5,429 nt of DNA. Origin: an uncultured Ruminococcus sp. Its GTDB lineage: Bacteria > Bacillota > Clostridia > Oscillospirales > Ruminococcaceae. Positions 1 through 4,847 of this stretch are shown piece by piece. The notes beneath the pieces are model-generated. The model saw only the letters and a list, made by a program, of their open reading frames with translations, was not told where the DNA came from and did not search any database. The position numbers were made by a program, and so were the translations under genes. Where the stretch lies: the NCBI GenBank assembly GCA_947177375.1, contig CAMWUF010000094.1, forward strand, positions 1 through 5,429. The letters run 5' to 3'. Each line of letters begins with the position of its first letter. Position 1 is the stretch's first letter.

Positions 1-48
1 AGTAATGATTTAGAAATTTAGAAAAGGCATGAAAATTTATAAAATATT

Positions 49-77
49 TTTACTGGTAGCTATTCTAAATCTAAATT
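49..77 (+). promoter_or_regulatory. Weak candidate promoter for the cyclophilin gene
   Basis: TTTACT (49-54) and TAAATT (72-77) are separated by 17 bp, which is the right spacing for a sigma-A promoter but only about four of six bases match the consensus in each box. Transcription would begin near 84, leaving a short leader before the GGAGG at 97-101. The surrounding DNA is so AT-rich that similar matches occur by chance, so this is a tentative call. Confidence 0.22.
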
Positions 78-109
78 TTTTTAAATTTTTTAAAATGGAG
101 GTTTCTTTC

Positions 110-580
110 ATGGTTGTTATTGAAATGGAAAACGGAAAAGAAATTGAACTGGAGCTGTACCCAGAAATTGCTCCAATTTCTTGTGCAAATTTTGAAAAAC
201 TCGTGAAATCTGGTTTTTATGATGGCTTAATTTTTCATAGAGTAATTTCTGGCTTTATGATTCAAGGCGGTTGTCCGCTTGGTACAGGAACAGGTGGCTC
301 AAATGAAACGATTAAAGGCGAATTCATGGCAAATGGTGTGCCAAATAATTTAAGTCATACAAGAGGTGTTCTCTCTATGGCGAGGGCGAATCATCCGAAT
401 TCCGCTAGTTCACAGTTTTTTATTGTCCACAAAGATTCACAATTCTTAGATGGACAATATGCAGCATTTGGCAAAGTCATTTCTGGCATAGAAGTTGTTG
501 ATGAAATTGCAAGTGTACAGACGAATGCAATGGATAAGCCTATCACACCACAGATTATGAAAAAAGTTTATATAAAATAA
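110..580 (+). CDS. ppiB: Cyclophilin-type peptidyl-prolyl cis-trans isomerase
   Basis: A 156-residue single-domain cyclophilin, which catalyses cis-trans isomerisation of X-Pro bonds during protein folding. The active-site signature is clear: FHRV with the catalytic Arg at residue 44, then GFMIQGG (48-54), SMARA (89-93), SSQFFIV (100-106) and LDGQYAAFGKV (113-123). Phe112 and Tyr117 stand where human CypA has Trp121 and His126, common in bacterial forms and suggesting weak cyclosporin binding (inference). The start at 110 is chosen because GGAGG (97-101) lies 8 nt upstream and the cyclophilin fold begins there. An in-frame ATG at 29 would add 27 residues that look like a hydrophobic leader, but its only purine tract is one base away. 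The protein is therefore probably cytoplasmic. The gene stands alone on the plus strand and converges with the ribosomal cluster. Confidence 0.93.
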   Translation: MVVIEMENGKEIELELYPEIAPISCANFEKLVKSGFYDGLIFHRVISGFMIQGGCPLGTGTGGSNETIKGEFMANGVPNNLSHTRGVLSMARANHPNSASSQFFIVHKDSQFLDGQYAAFGKVISGIEVVDEIASVQTNAMDKPITPQIMKKVYIK

Positions 581-586
581 ATTCAA

Positions 587-624
587 AAACACCAGAGCAT
601 TTTTTGATTAATGCTCTGGTGTTT
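587..624. terminator. Bidirectional terminator hairpin between convergent genes
   Basis: A perfect 14-bp inverted repeat (587-600 with 611-624) encloses a 10-base loop beginning TTTTT. It lies just after the cyclophilin stop (580) and just after the end of the abrB-like gene (630), so it can end transcription arriving from either side. The A run at 585-589 gives minus-strand transcripts U residues at the end of the stem, and TGTTT serves the plus strand. The U tracts are short, but the stem is long and its position is right. Confidence 0.85.
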
Positions 625-629
625 GCATG

Positions 630-884
630 TTACATATTTTTCAAGTCTCTAATGCAATTTTTGCAGACTTTCTTGCCATGGAATTCAGATAATATTTCCT
701 GTGCAGTTTCTTCCGCATCACAAATAATACATTTTTGCTGATTTTTGCGAAGTATGATAGTATCACCTTCAAGAAAAATCTGCAAATAGTCATCTTGATT
801 AATATCAAGTGTTTTTCTTAATTCCTTTGGCAAAACAAATCTGCCAAGAGAGTCAATTCGTCTAAAAATACCAGTACTTTTCAT
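630..884 (-). CDS. AbrB/SpoVT-family DNA-binding regulator with CxxC-CxxC tail
   Basis: An 84-residue protein. Residues 1-46 form a swapped-hairpin AbrB domain, seen in 'GIFRRIDSLGRFVLPKELRK' (5-24) followed by the strand pattern DDYLQIFLEGDTIILRK. Such domains dimerise and bind AT-rich promoter DNA as transition-state or sporulation regulators. The tail has two cysteine pairs, C52-x2-C55 and C74-x2-C77, a likely structural zinc site that I recall in clostridial AbrB-like proteins. A strong AGGAGGA (894-900) lies 9 nt before the ATG. It is the last gene of the minus-strand cluster, 48 bp after yebC, with no convincing promoter or terminator between, so it is probably co-transcribed with ribosome-biogenesis genes. 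The family is secure; the target genes are unknown, so no symbol is given. Confidence 0.9.
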   Translation of the reverse strand: MKSTGIFRRIDSLGRFVLPKELRKTLDINQDDYLQIFLEGDTIILRKNQQKCIICDAEETAQEILSEFHGKKVCKNCIRDLKNM

Positions 885-932
885 GATGTCAAATCCTCCT
901 GTATAATCAGTCTGTCGACTATTTATTTTAAA

Positions 933-1670
933 TTATTCGTCATCTTGGGAGATTTCCCAATTATGATATACATTCTGAACATCGTCATTTTCTTCAAGAT
1001 GTTCAAGCAATAATTGCATTTTCTTAATCGCATCTTCGTCTGTTAATTGCGTATACGTAGATGGAATTTTTTCAGCTTCTGCTGAAAGAACATGATAGCC
1101 TTGTTCTGTTAATGCTTCACGCATAGCATGAACATTTCCAGCATCACATTCCATAATAATCGTATCTTCTTCTACTGTTAAATCATCGCCGCCACATTCA
1201 AAACAAACTTCCATTGCCGTATCTTCATCAATTCCTGTATTTTCGACAACAACAATGCCTTTTGTAGAAAACATAAATGACACACAGCCAATTGTTCCAA
1301 GATTACCACCAAATTTATCAAAATAATGTCTCACATCTGCGGCGGTACGGTTTTTATTATCCGTCAGGCACTCAACAATAACGGCAACCCCATTAGGTCC
1401 ATACCCTTCATAAACCATAGACTCATAATCATTTTTATTTCCCTCACCAGAGGCTTTTTTAATTAATCTGTCGATATTATCATTTGGAACATTGTTTGCC
1501 TTTGCCTTGGCAATTAAATCACGAAGTTTTGCATTATTATTTGGGTCAGGTCCACCCTCTTTAATGCAGACAATCATTTCACGACCAATTTTTGTAAAAA
1601 TCTTTGCTTTGACTGCGTCAGTCGCTTCTTTTTTACGTTTAATATTATTCCATTTGGAATGTCCTGACAT
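933..1670 (-). CDS. yebC: YebC/PmpR (TACO1) family protein
   Basis: A 245-residue full-length YebC-family protein. The N-terminal helical domain begins with the signature MSGHSKWNNIKRKKEATDA and continues to about residue 75. The conserved centre is YEGYGPNGVAVIVECLTD followed by NKNRTA (87-111), and two more alpha/beta domains extend to about 238, with an acidic C-terminus. Older annotation calls these transcriptional regulators; more recent work on bacterial and mitochondrial (TACO1) members supports a role in translation, relieving ribosome stalling at proline-rich stretches. Its place here behind obg and mrnC fits a ribosome-linked role. The start is fixed by AAAGGAG (1681-1687), 10 nt upstream, which overlaps the end of mrnC; the stop of mrnC is 7 nt before this start. 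Confidence 0.95.
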   Translation of the reverse strand: MSGHSKWNNIKRKKEATDAVKAKIFTKIGREMIVCIKEGGPDPNNNAKLRDLIAKAKANNVPNDNIDRLIKKASGEGNKNDYESMVYEGYGPNGVAVIVECLTDNKNRTAADVRHYFDKFGGNLGTIGCVSFMFSTKGIVVVENTGIDEDTAMEVCFECGGDDLTVEEDTIIMECDAGNVHAMREALTEQGYHVLSAEAEKIPSTYTQLTDEDAIKKMQLLLEHLEENDDVQNVYHNWEISQDDE

Positions 1671-1677
1671 GAAAAAA

Positions 1678-2094
1678 TCACTCCTTTAAAATTTCTGTCT
1701 GCATATCCCAGATTTGCTGAAATAATTCTTCCAGCCGTTGGACATTACCTGAAAGATGCAGATAGCCAAAAACAGCTTCTAATCCAGTTGCTTTCCGATA
1801 GTCCGCAGGACTTGCACTTTTCGGAATTGTACTAACAGCATTTCTGCCACGTTGAAAAACAGCTTGTTCCTGTTCTGTGAAAACAAGTTTTTCAGAAACA
1901 CGGGCTTGATAAAAAGCACACACCAGCTTAATTTTTGCATTATGCAAATTTTTTGATGCAGTATTGCCTTGTTGCACAATTGCTGTACGAATCATTAACT
2001 CATAGACACTATCACCAAGAAATGCAAGTGTCAATGGGCTAAATTGCCTTGCTTTGTGTTCTGACAATAGCATATTATTAATATTATTATTCAT
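1678..2094 (-). CDS. mrnC: Mini-ribonuclease III
   Basis: A 138-residue RNase III catalytic domain without a double-stranded RNA-binding domain, the hallmark of Mini-III, which in Bacillus trims the ends of 23S rRNA precursor within assembling 50S particles. The signature 'LAFLGDSVYELMIR' (23-36) supplies acidic residues D28 and E32. 'FQRGRNAVSTIPKSASPADYR' (80-100) is the typical central motif, and 'ATGLEAVFGYLHL' (102-114) carries the other catalytic acid, E106. The ATG at 2094 shares its A with the stop codon of obg (TAATG), and there is no purine-rich site before it, so translation probably depends on ribosomes finishing obg. The second Met (residue 8) has no better site. Length and motifs match the family; there is no sign of damage. 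Confidence 0.95.
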   Translation of the reverse strand: MNNNINNMLLSEHKARQFSPLTLAFLGDSVYELMIRTAIVQQGNTASKNLHNAKIKLVCAFYQARVSEKLVFTEQEQAVFQRGRNAVSTIPKSASPADYRKATGLEAVFGYLHLSGNVQRLEELFQQIWDMQTEILKE

Positions 2095-3371
2095 TATCTG
2101 ATATAATCAAATTCAAAGCCGAAAATATTTACCGTATCGCCCTCTTGAATGCCCATTTCTTCCAGTTTGTCAATCACACCACTAGAACGCAATACTCTCT
2201 GGAAATACTGCAAAGAAGAATAATCTTCCATATTGACAGTTCTGAGAATTGGCTCGAGCCAAGGAGCAGAAACATAATAAATATTATCTTCTATTTCGAT
2301 TTCAAATTCCTGTCTTGATGAGAGTTTTGCTTCCCAGTCAGCAGGTGTCAGAGGTTGTGCTTCATAAATTTTTACAGGAGGCAGTTTAGACAATTCCTCA
2401 CTGACAATTTGCATTAATTCTTTTGTGCCTTGGGTAGTAGCAGCTGAAATCGCATAAAATTTTAAATTTTTCGACTTGATAAAATTCTCTAATTCATTAA
2501 TTTGCTCTTGTGTTGCCATGTCAGATTTATTTGCAACAACAATTTGCGGGCATTCTGCAAGCGATTCACTGAAATTAGCCAATTCCTGATTAATTTTTTC
2601 AAAATCTTCTGCTGGATTACGTCCTTCTGAACCTGATACATCCAGAACATGCAGAATCAAACGGCATCTTTCGACATGACGAAGAAATTCATGCCCTAAT
2701 CCAGTTCCTTCACTTGCACCTTCAATTAATCCAGGAATATCAGCCATCACGAAAGAACGTTCTTCGTCCAAACGAACAACTCCTAACACAGGAGTCAATG
2801 TTGTAAAATGATAATTTGCAATTTTAGGTTTTGCCGCACTGACAACAGAAATCAGCGTTGATTTTCCAACATTTGGGAAGCCTACTAATCCTACATCAGC
2901 TAATAATTTTAATTCTAATGTTACATCAAAACTTTCACCCACAAAACCAGGCTTTGCAAATTTTGGAATCTGTCTTGTAGAAGTCGCAAAATTCGCATTA
3001 CCTTTTCCGCCACGTCCACCCTTTGCTAACACATGCGGTTCATCATCGGACATATCTGCCATAATGCGTCCACTTTCTGTTTCTCTAATCAATGTGCCAC
3101 GAGGAACTTTAATTATCAAATCAGTAGCACTTTTTCCAGTACAACGTTTTGCTCCGCCGTTTTCGCCGTTTGGTGCAATATATTTTCTTTTATAACGAAA
3201 ATCAATCAATGTAGAAAAATTATCATCTACTTGAAAAATAATATTTCCGCCATTTCCGCCATCGCCGCCATCAGGTCCACCAGCTGCAACATATTTTTCC
3301 CTGTGGAAGGATACAGCACCGTCACCGCCGTTGCCTGCCTTGATTTTAATTTTGGCTTTATCGACAAACAT
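2094..3371 (-). CDS. obg: Obg/CgtA ribosome-assembly GTPase
   Basis: A 425-residue GTPase with all three Obg domains. The glycine-rich Obg fold spans about 1-158, with repeated GG-D/N motifs at 14-42. The G domain has P-loop GFPNVGKST (164-172), switch I FTTLTP (189-194), DIPGLIEGA (211-219), NKSD (281-284) and SAA (309-311). The OCT domain follows from about 345 to the end. Obg binds the 50S subunit late in assembly and links it to nutrient and stress (ppGpp) signals; in Bacillus it is also tied to sporulation. The start at 3371 has GAGAGGA 9 nt upstream. Compared with the Bacillus order rplU-ysxB-rpmA-spo0B-obg, there is no spo0B here, and mrnC follows directly. The upstream gap holds a possible RNA switch (see 3381-3434). 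Confidence 0.97.
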   Translation of the reverse strand: MFVDKAKIKIKAGNGGDGAVSFHREKYVAAGGPDGGDGGNGGNIIFQVDDNFSTLIDFRYKRKYIAPNGENGGAKRCTGKSATDLIIKVPRGTLIRETESGRIMADMSDDEPHVLAKGGRGGKGNANFATSTRQIPKFAKPGFVGESFDVTLELKLLADVGLVGFPNVGKSTLISVVSAAKPKIANYHFTTLTPVLGVVRLDEERSFVMADIPGLIEGASEGTGLGHEFLRHVERCRLILHVLDVSGSEGRNPAEDFEKINQELANFSESLAECPQIVVANKSDMATQEQINELENFIKSKNLKFYAISAATTQGTKELMQIVSEELSKLPPVKIYEAQPLTPADWEAKLSSRQEFEIEIEDNIYYVSAPWLEPILRTVNMEDYSSLQYFQRVLRSSGVIDKLEEMGIQEGDTVNIFGFEFDYIR

Positions 3372-3380
3372 TGCTTTTCA

Positions 3381-3434
3381 TCCTCTCGCTTCAAAACAAA
3401 ATCCCAAGCTTTTTACGCAAAAGCGAGGGATTTT
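3381..3434 (-). promoter_or_regulatory. Candidate RNA switch / attenuator between rpmA and obg
   Basis: In the minus-strand transcript, 3434-3427 pairs with 3405-3398 (8 bp, AAAATCCC/GGGATTTT), and 3424-3419 pairs with 3413-3408 (6 bp). A 2x2 internal loop separates the two helices, and the apical loop is 5 nt. The descending arm runs into UUUUGUUUUG, giving a weak intrinsic terminator or attenuator. The segment 3430-3421 can instead pair with 3391-3381 (10 bp, one bulged A at 3384), which buries the obg ribosome binding site. The two folds share bases and exclude each other. The pairing is seen directly; the function is inferred. A leaky terminator that tunes obg relative to L21/L27, or a processing site, are alternatives. 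Confidence 0.5.
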
Positions 3435-3453
3435 ATTATTTTTTCAAAAAAAC

Positions 3454-3732
3454 TTAGTCGGCATAAACGCTAACACGTTTGCGGTCACGTCCCCAACGCT
3501 CAAATTTTACTCTGCCATCAACAGTTGCAAACAAAGTATCATCAGAACCACGACCTACACCAACACCTGGATGAATATGTGTGCCACGCTGACGAACAAT
3601 AATATTACCAGCAGTTACAAACTGACCGTCCGCACGTTTTACACCTAATCTTTTAGATTCAGAGTCACGACCATTCTTGGTAGAACCCATACCTTTTTTA
3701 TGTGCAAAAAATTGCATACTAATTCTAAGCAT
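3454..3732 (-). CDS. rpmA: 50S ribosomal protein L27, with cleavable N-terminal extension
   Basis: A 92-residue precursor of L27, whose mature N-terminal tail reaches the peptidyl-transferase centre of the 50S subunit. The first ten residues, MLRISMQFFA, are the Firmicute-type extension that Prp removes after FFA, leaving HKKGMGSTKNGRDSESKRLG at the new N-terminus (11-30). The core motifs 'GNIIVRQRGTHIHPG' (42-56) and 'TLFATVDGRVKF' (66-77) are intact. CGGAGG (3741-3746) is 8 nt before the ATG and lies inside the end of prp. The alternative start at Met6 would break the protease recognition motif and has no site of its own, so 3732 is kept. His11 after the cleavage point replaces the Ser or Ala I would expect, a mild variation. 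Confidence 0.97.
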   Translation of the reverse strand: MLRISMQFFAHKKGMGSTKNGRDSESKRLGVKRADGQFVTAGNIIVRQRGTHIHPGVGVGRGSDDTLFATVDGRVKFERWGRDRKRVSVYAD

Positions 3733-3735
3733 TCA

Positions 3736-4053
3736 TTACACCTCCGAAATTTGAATTTTAATATTATCTGGATATTCTTCCGAAATACATTGCAGATGAA
3801 CAAACAAGCCTTCTAATATAACAGCTCCGTTCCCAATCTTTGGCTGTTTCAGACAAATTTTAATTTCATTATTTTCAGCAGAAATATTAGCTTGTTCTTG
3901 AAAACATTCTGTAATTAAATTTGCTGTTAACTGCACTGCGGAAGAAACTGCTGCACAAACAACATCTTGTCCATTCTCCGCATAACCTGCATGTCCTTTG
4001 ATAGAACAATAACAGATTTTGCCGTTTTGTTTTCGAAAAACAGCTTTAATCAT
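3736..4053 (-). CDS. prp: Ribosomal-processing cysteine protease Prp
   Basis: A 105-residue protein of the Prp (YsxB) family, the cysteine protease that trims the N-terminal extension of L27 in Firmicutes and related phyla. The catalytic pair is visible: H21 in 'IKGHAGYAENGQDVVCAAVS' (18-37) and C33 in the same stretch. A strand-rich C-terminal half (about 60-103) completes the fold. The gene sits between rplU and rpmA, the usual place, beside its substrate. The ATG overlaps the rplU stop by four bases (ATGA), and no ribosome binding site precedes it, so it is probably translated by re-initiation after rplU. It ends 3 nt before the rpmA start. This ties protease output to L21 translation. Confidence 0.95.
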   Translation of the reverse strand: MIKAVFRKQNGKICYCSIKGHAGYAENGQDVVCAAVSSAVQLTANLITECFQEQANISAENNEIKICLKQPKIGNGAVILEGLFVHLQCISEEYPDNIKIQISEV

Positions 4054-4361
4054 GCGTTGATTGTTTCAATTTGTACTTGTGTATAAGGCTGTCTATGACC
4101 CATTTTTCTTTTTTCGCCTTTTTTAGGCTTGTAAGTGAAAACGGTAATTTTCTTAGCCTTGCTGTTTTTCAGAACTTTTGCAGAAACAGTTGCACCCTCT
4201 ACATAAGGTGTACCAATTTTCAAACCGTCTTCTGTTCCTACAGCAACGATTTTGTCAAAATTTACAGTCTGGTCTGCTTCTACATTCAATTTCTCAATGA
4301 AAACAATATCGCCTTCCTGTACTCTAACTTGCTTACCGCCTGTTTCAATTACTGCGTACAT
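4050..4361 (-). CDS. rplU: 50S ribosomal protein L21
   Basis: A 103-residue L21, an early-assembling 23S rRNA-binding protein of the large subunit. The canonical beginning MYAVIETGGKQVRVQEGD (1-18) and the C-terminal RNA-binding stretch 'YKPKKGEKRKMGHRQPYTQV' (77-96) are intact, and the length is typical. The start at 4361 (ATG) is preferred because AGGTG (4371-4375) is 9 nt upstream and family members begin with MYAV/I. A GTG at 4373 would add four residues but would lie on the binding site itself. This is the first gene of the seven-gene cluster, preceded by its promoter and leader, and its stop overlaps prp. Confidence 0.96.
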   Translation of the reverse strand: MYAVIETGGKQVRVQEGDIVFIEKLNVEADQTVNFDKIVAVGTEDGLKIGTPYVEGATVSAKVLKNSKAKKITVFTYKPKKGEKRKMGHRQPYTQVQIETINA

Positions 4362-4444
4362 AACTTTTGGCACCTGCCTTTTTTAAAAACTCGCTGTGTC
4401 TGGCGACAGAATCCTGTACTTTTTTATGCCTAACACATGCGGCA
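4362..4444 (-). promoter_or_regulatory. rplU leader, possible L21-type autoregulatory RNA
   Basis: About 80 nt of untranslated leader lie between the predicted transcription start and rplU. Visible pairings in the RNA are: TGCC near the 5' end (+ strand 4441-4444) with GGCA (4427-4430); TGTC/GACA around a GCCA loop (4397-4408); and a competing ACAG/CTGT helix (4406-4409 with 4414-4417). The 5' CTTGCC (4441-4446) can also pair with GGCAGG (4373-4378), which covers part of the ribosome binding site. Rfam describes an L21 leader in low-GC Gram-positives, so autoregulation by L21 is plausible; I cannot confirm a match to that model by eye. Confidence 0.5.
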
Positions 4445-4449
4445 AGTTT

Positions 4450-4478
4450 ATTTTAACATAAAAAAATAGATTTGTCAA
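4450..4478 (-). promoter_or_regulatory. Strong sigma-A promoter of the rplU cluster
   Basis: On the minus strand, a perfect -35 TTGACA (4478-4473) and -10 TAAAAT (4455-4450) are separated by 17 bp. Transcription would start near 4443. Runs of A and T just upstream (4488-4506) could act as an UP element, as expected for ribosomal protein genes. It is the only good promoter found for the seven genes down to 630. Confidence 0.85.
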
Positions 4479-4505
4479 GCCCTGATTTCAAATTTTTTCA
4501 AAAAA

Positions 4506-4542
4506 ATCAGCCTTTTTTACAAAAATAATAAAAAAGGCTGAT
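4506..4542 (-). terminator. Intrinsic terminator after the 66-residue ORF
   Basis: A 13-bp perfect stem (4506-4518 with 4530-4542; GC-rich base ATCAGCC/GGCTGAT) is followed on the minus strand by seven T residues (4505 downward). It starts 5 nt after the stop of the small gene at 4548 and insulates the rplU promoter, about 30 bp further on, from read-through. Confidence 0.88.
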
Positions 4543-4547
4543 AATGA

Positions 4548-4748
4548 TTAAGCAGGTGCTTCGTCTGAATACGGTGGCAAATAAGGGAAAATATGCTGAT
4601 AATTTTCCCGTTCTGTTTCGTCTGGACGACCTGACGGAATTAGTCCTGTCATTTCTGTTTCAGAGGCACAGTATAATTCTCCCTGTGCATTTTTTTCCTG
4701 TGAGAATGGGAAATGTTCTTTGCCGTTTTTTTCAGGATATTTTTTCAA
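4548..4748 (-). CDS. Small hypothetical protein (66 aa, TTG start)
   Basis: I do not recognise this family with certainty. The product is short, polar and acidic toward the C-terminus, with no signal peptide or membrane segment. The stretch TEMTGLIPSGRPDETERENY (31-50), followed by QHIFPYLPPY (51-60), has a motif-like TGLIPS that I vaguely associate with small conserved clostridial proteins. It contains a single cysteine (C27). The TTG start at 4748 is chosen because AAAGGAG (4758-4764) is exactly 9 nt upstream. An ATG at 4811 would add 21 residues, but it has no binding site and abuts the T run of the preceding terminator. The gene has its own terminator at 4506-4542 and perhaps a weak promoter at 4782-4811. 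A strong site plus a terminator make a real gene likely. Confidence 0.7.
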   Translation of the reverse strand: MKKYPEKNGKEHFPFSQEKNAQGELYCASETEMTGLIPSGRPDETERENYQHIFPYLPPYSDEAPA

Positions 4749-4781
4749 AAAAAACAACTCCTTTCTGTTTGAATTATTATT

Positions 4782-4811
4782 ATCATATCCTGAAAACAAA
4801 AAATCATACAA
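4782..4811 (-). promoter_or_regulatory. Weak candidate promoter for the 66-residue ORF
   Basis: On the minus strand, TTGTAT (4811-4806) and TATGAT (4787-4782) are 18 bp apart, giving a start near 4775 and a leader of about 27 nt. The -35 match is poor. Read-through of the terminator at 4812-4839 is the alternative source of transcripts. Confidence 0.3.
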
Positions 4812-4839
4812 AAAAAGCCGTGAAAAAACACGGCTTTTT
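4812..4839. terminator. Intrinsic terminator after the RRXRR-like gene
   Basis: An 11-bp perfect stem (AAAAAGCCGTG with CACGGCTTTTT) around a six-base loop lies 8 nt past the stop at 4848. On the minus strand it ends in a run of seven T, a textbook rho-independent terminator. The T run on the other strand would also allow plus-strand termination, but no plus-strand gene is present here. Confidence 0.9.
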
Positions 4840-4847
4840 AAATTTTA

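Noticed and set aside
8..23. Tandem ATTTAGAA repeat
   Set aside because: Only two copies of 8 bp in very AT-rich DNA; no support for a function.
29..109. N-terminal extension of the cyclophilin resembling a signal peptide
   Set aside because: The ATG at 29 lacks a properly spaced ribosome binding site; GGAGG at 97-101 serves the ATG at 110, and the hydrophobic look follows from T-rich non-coding DNA.
1492..1689. Plus-strand open frame opposite the start of yebC
   Set aside because: It overlaps the highly conserved N-terminus of YebC and has no initiation signals.
1779..1979. Second minus-strand frame inside mrnC
   Set aside because: It lies out of frame within mrnC, with no binding site and no recognisable product.
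3033..3648. Two overlapping plus-strand open frames opposite obg and rpmA
   Set aside because: They are antisense to conserved genes, have no ribosome binding site and give no recognisable protein.
4071..4433. 120-codon plus-strand open frame opposite rplU
   Set aside because: It is antisense to a certain ribosomal protein gene and its leader, and its product is unlike any protein known to me.
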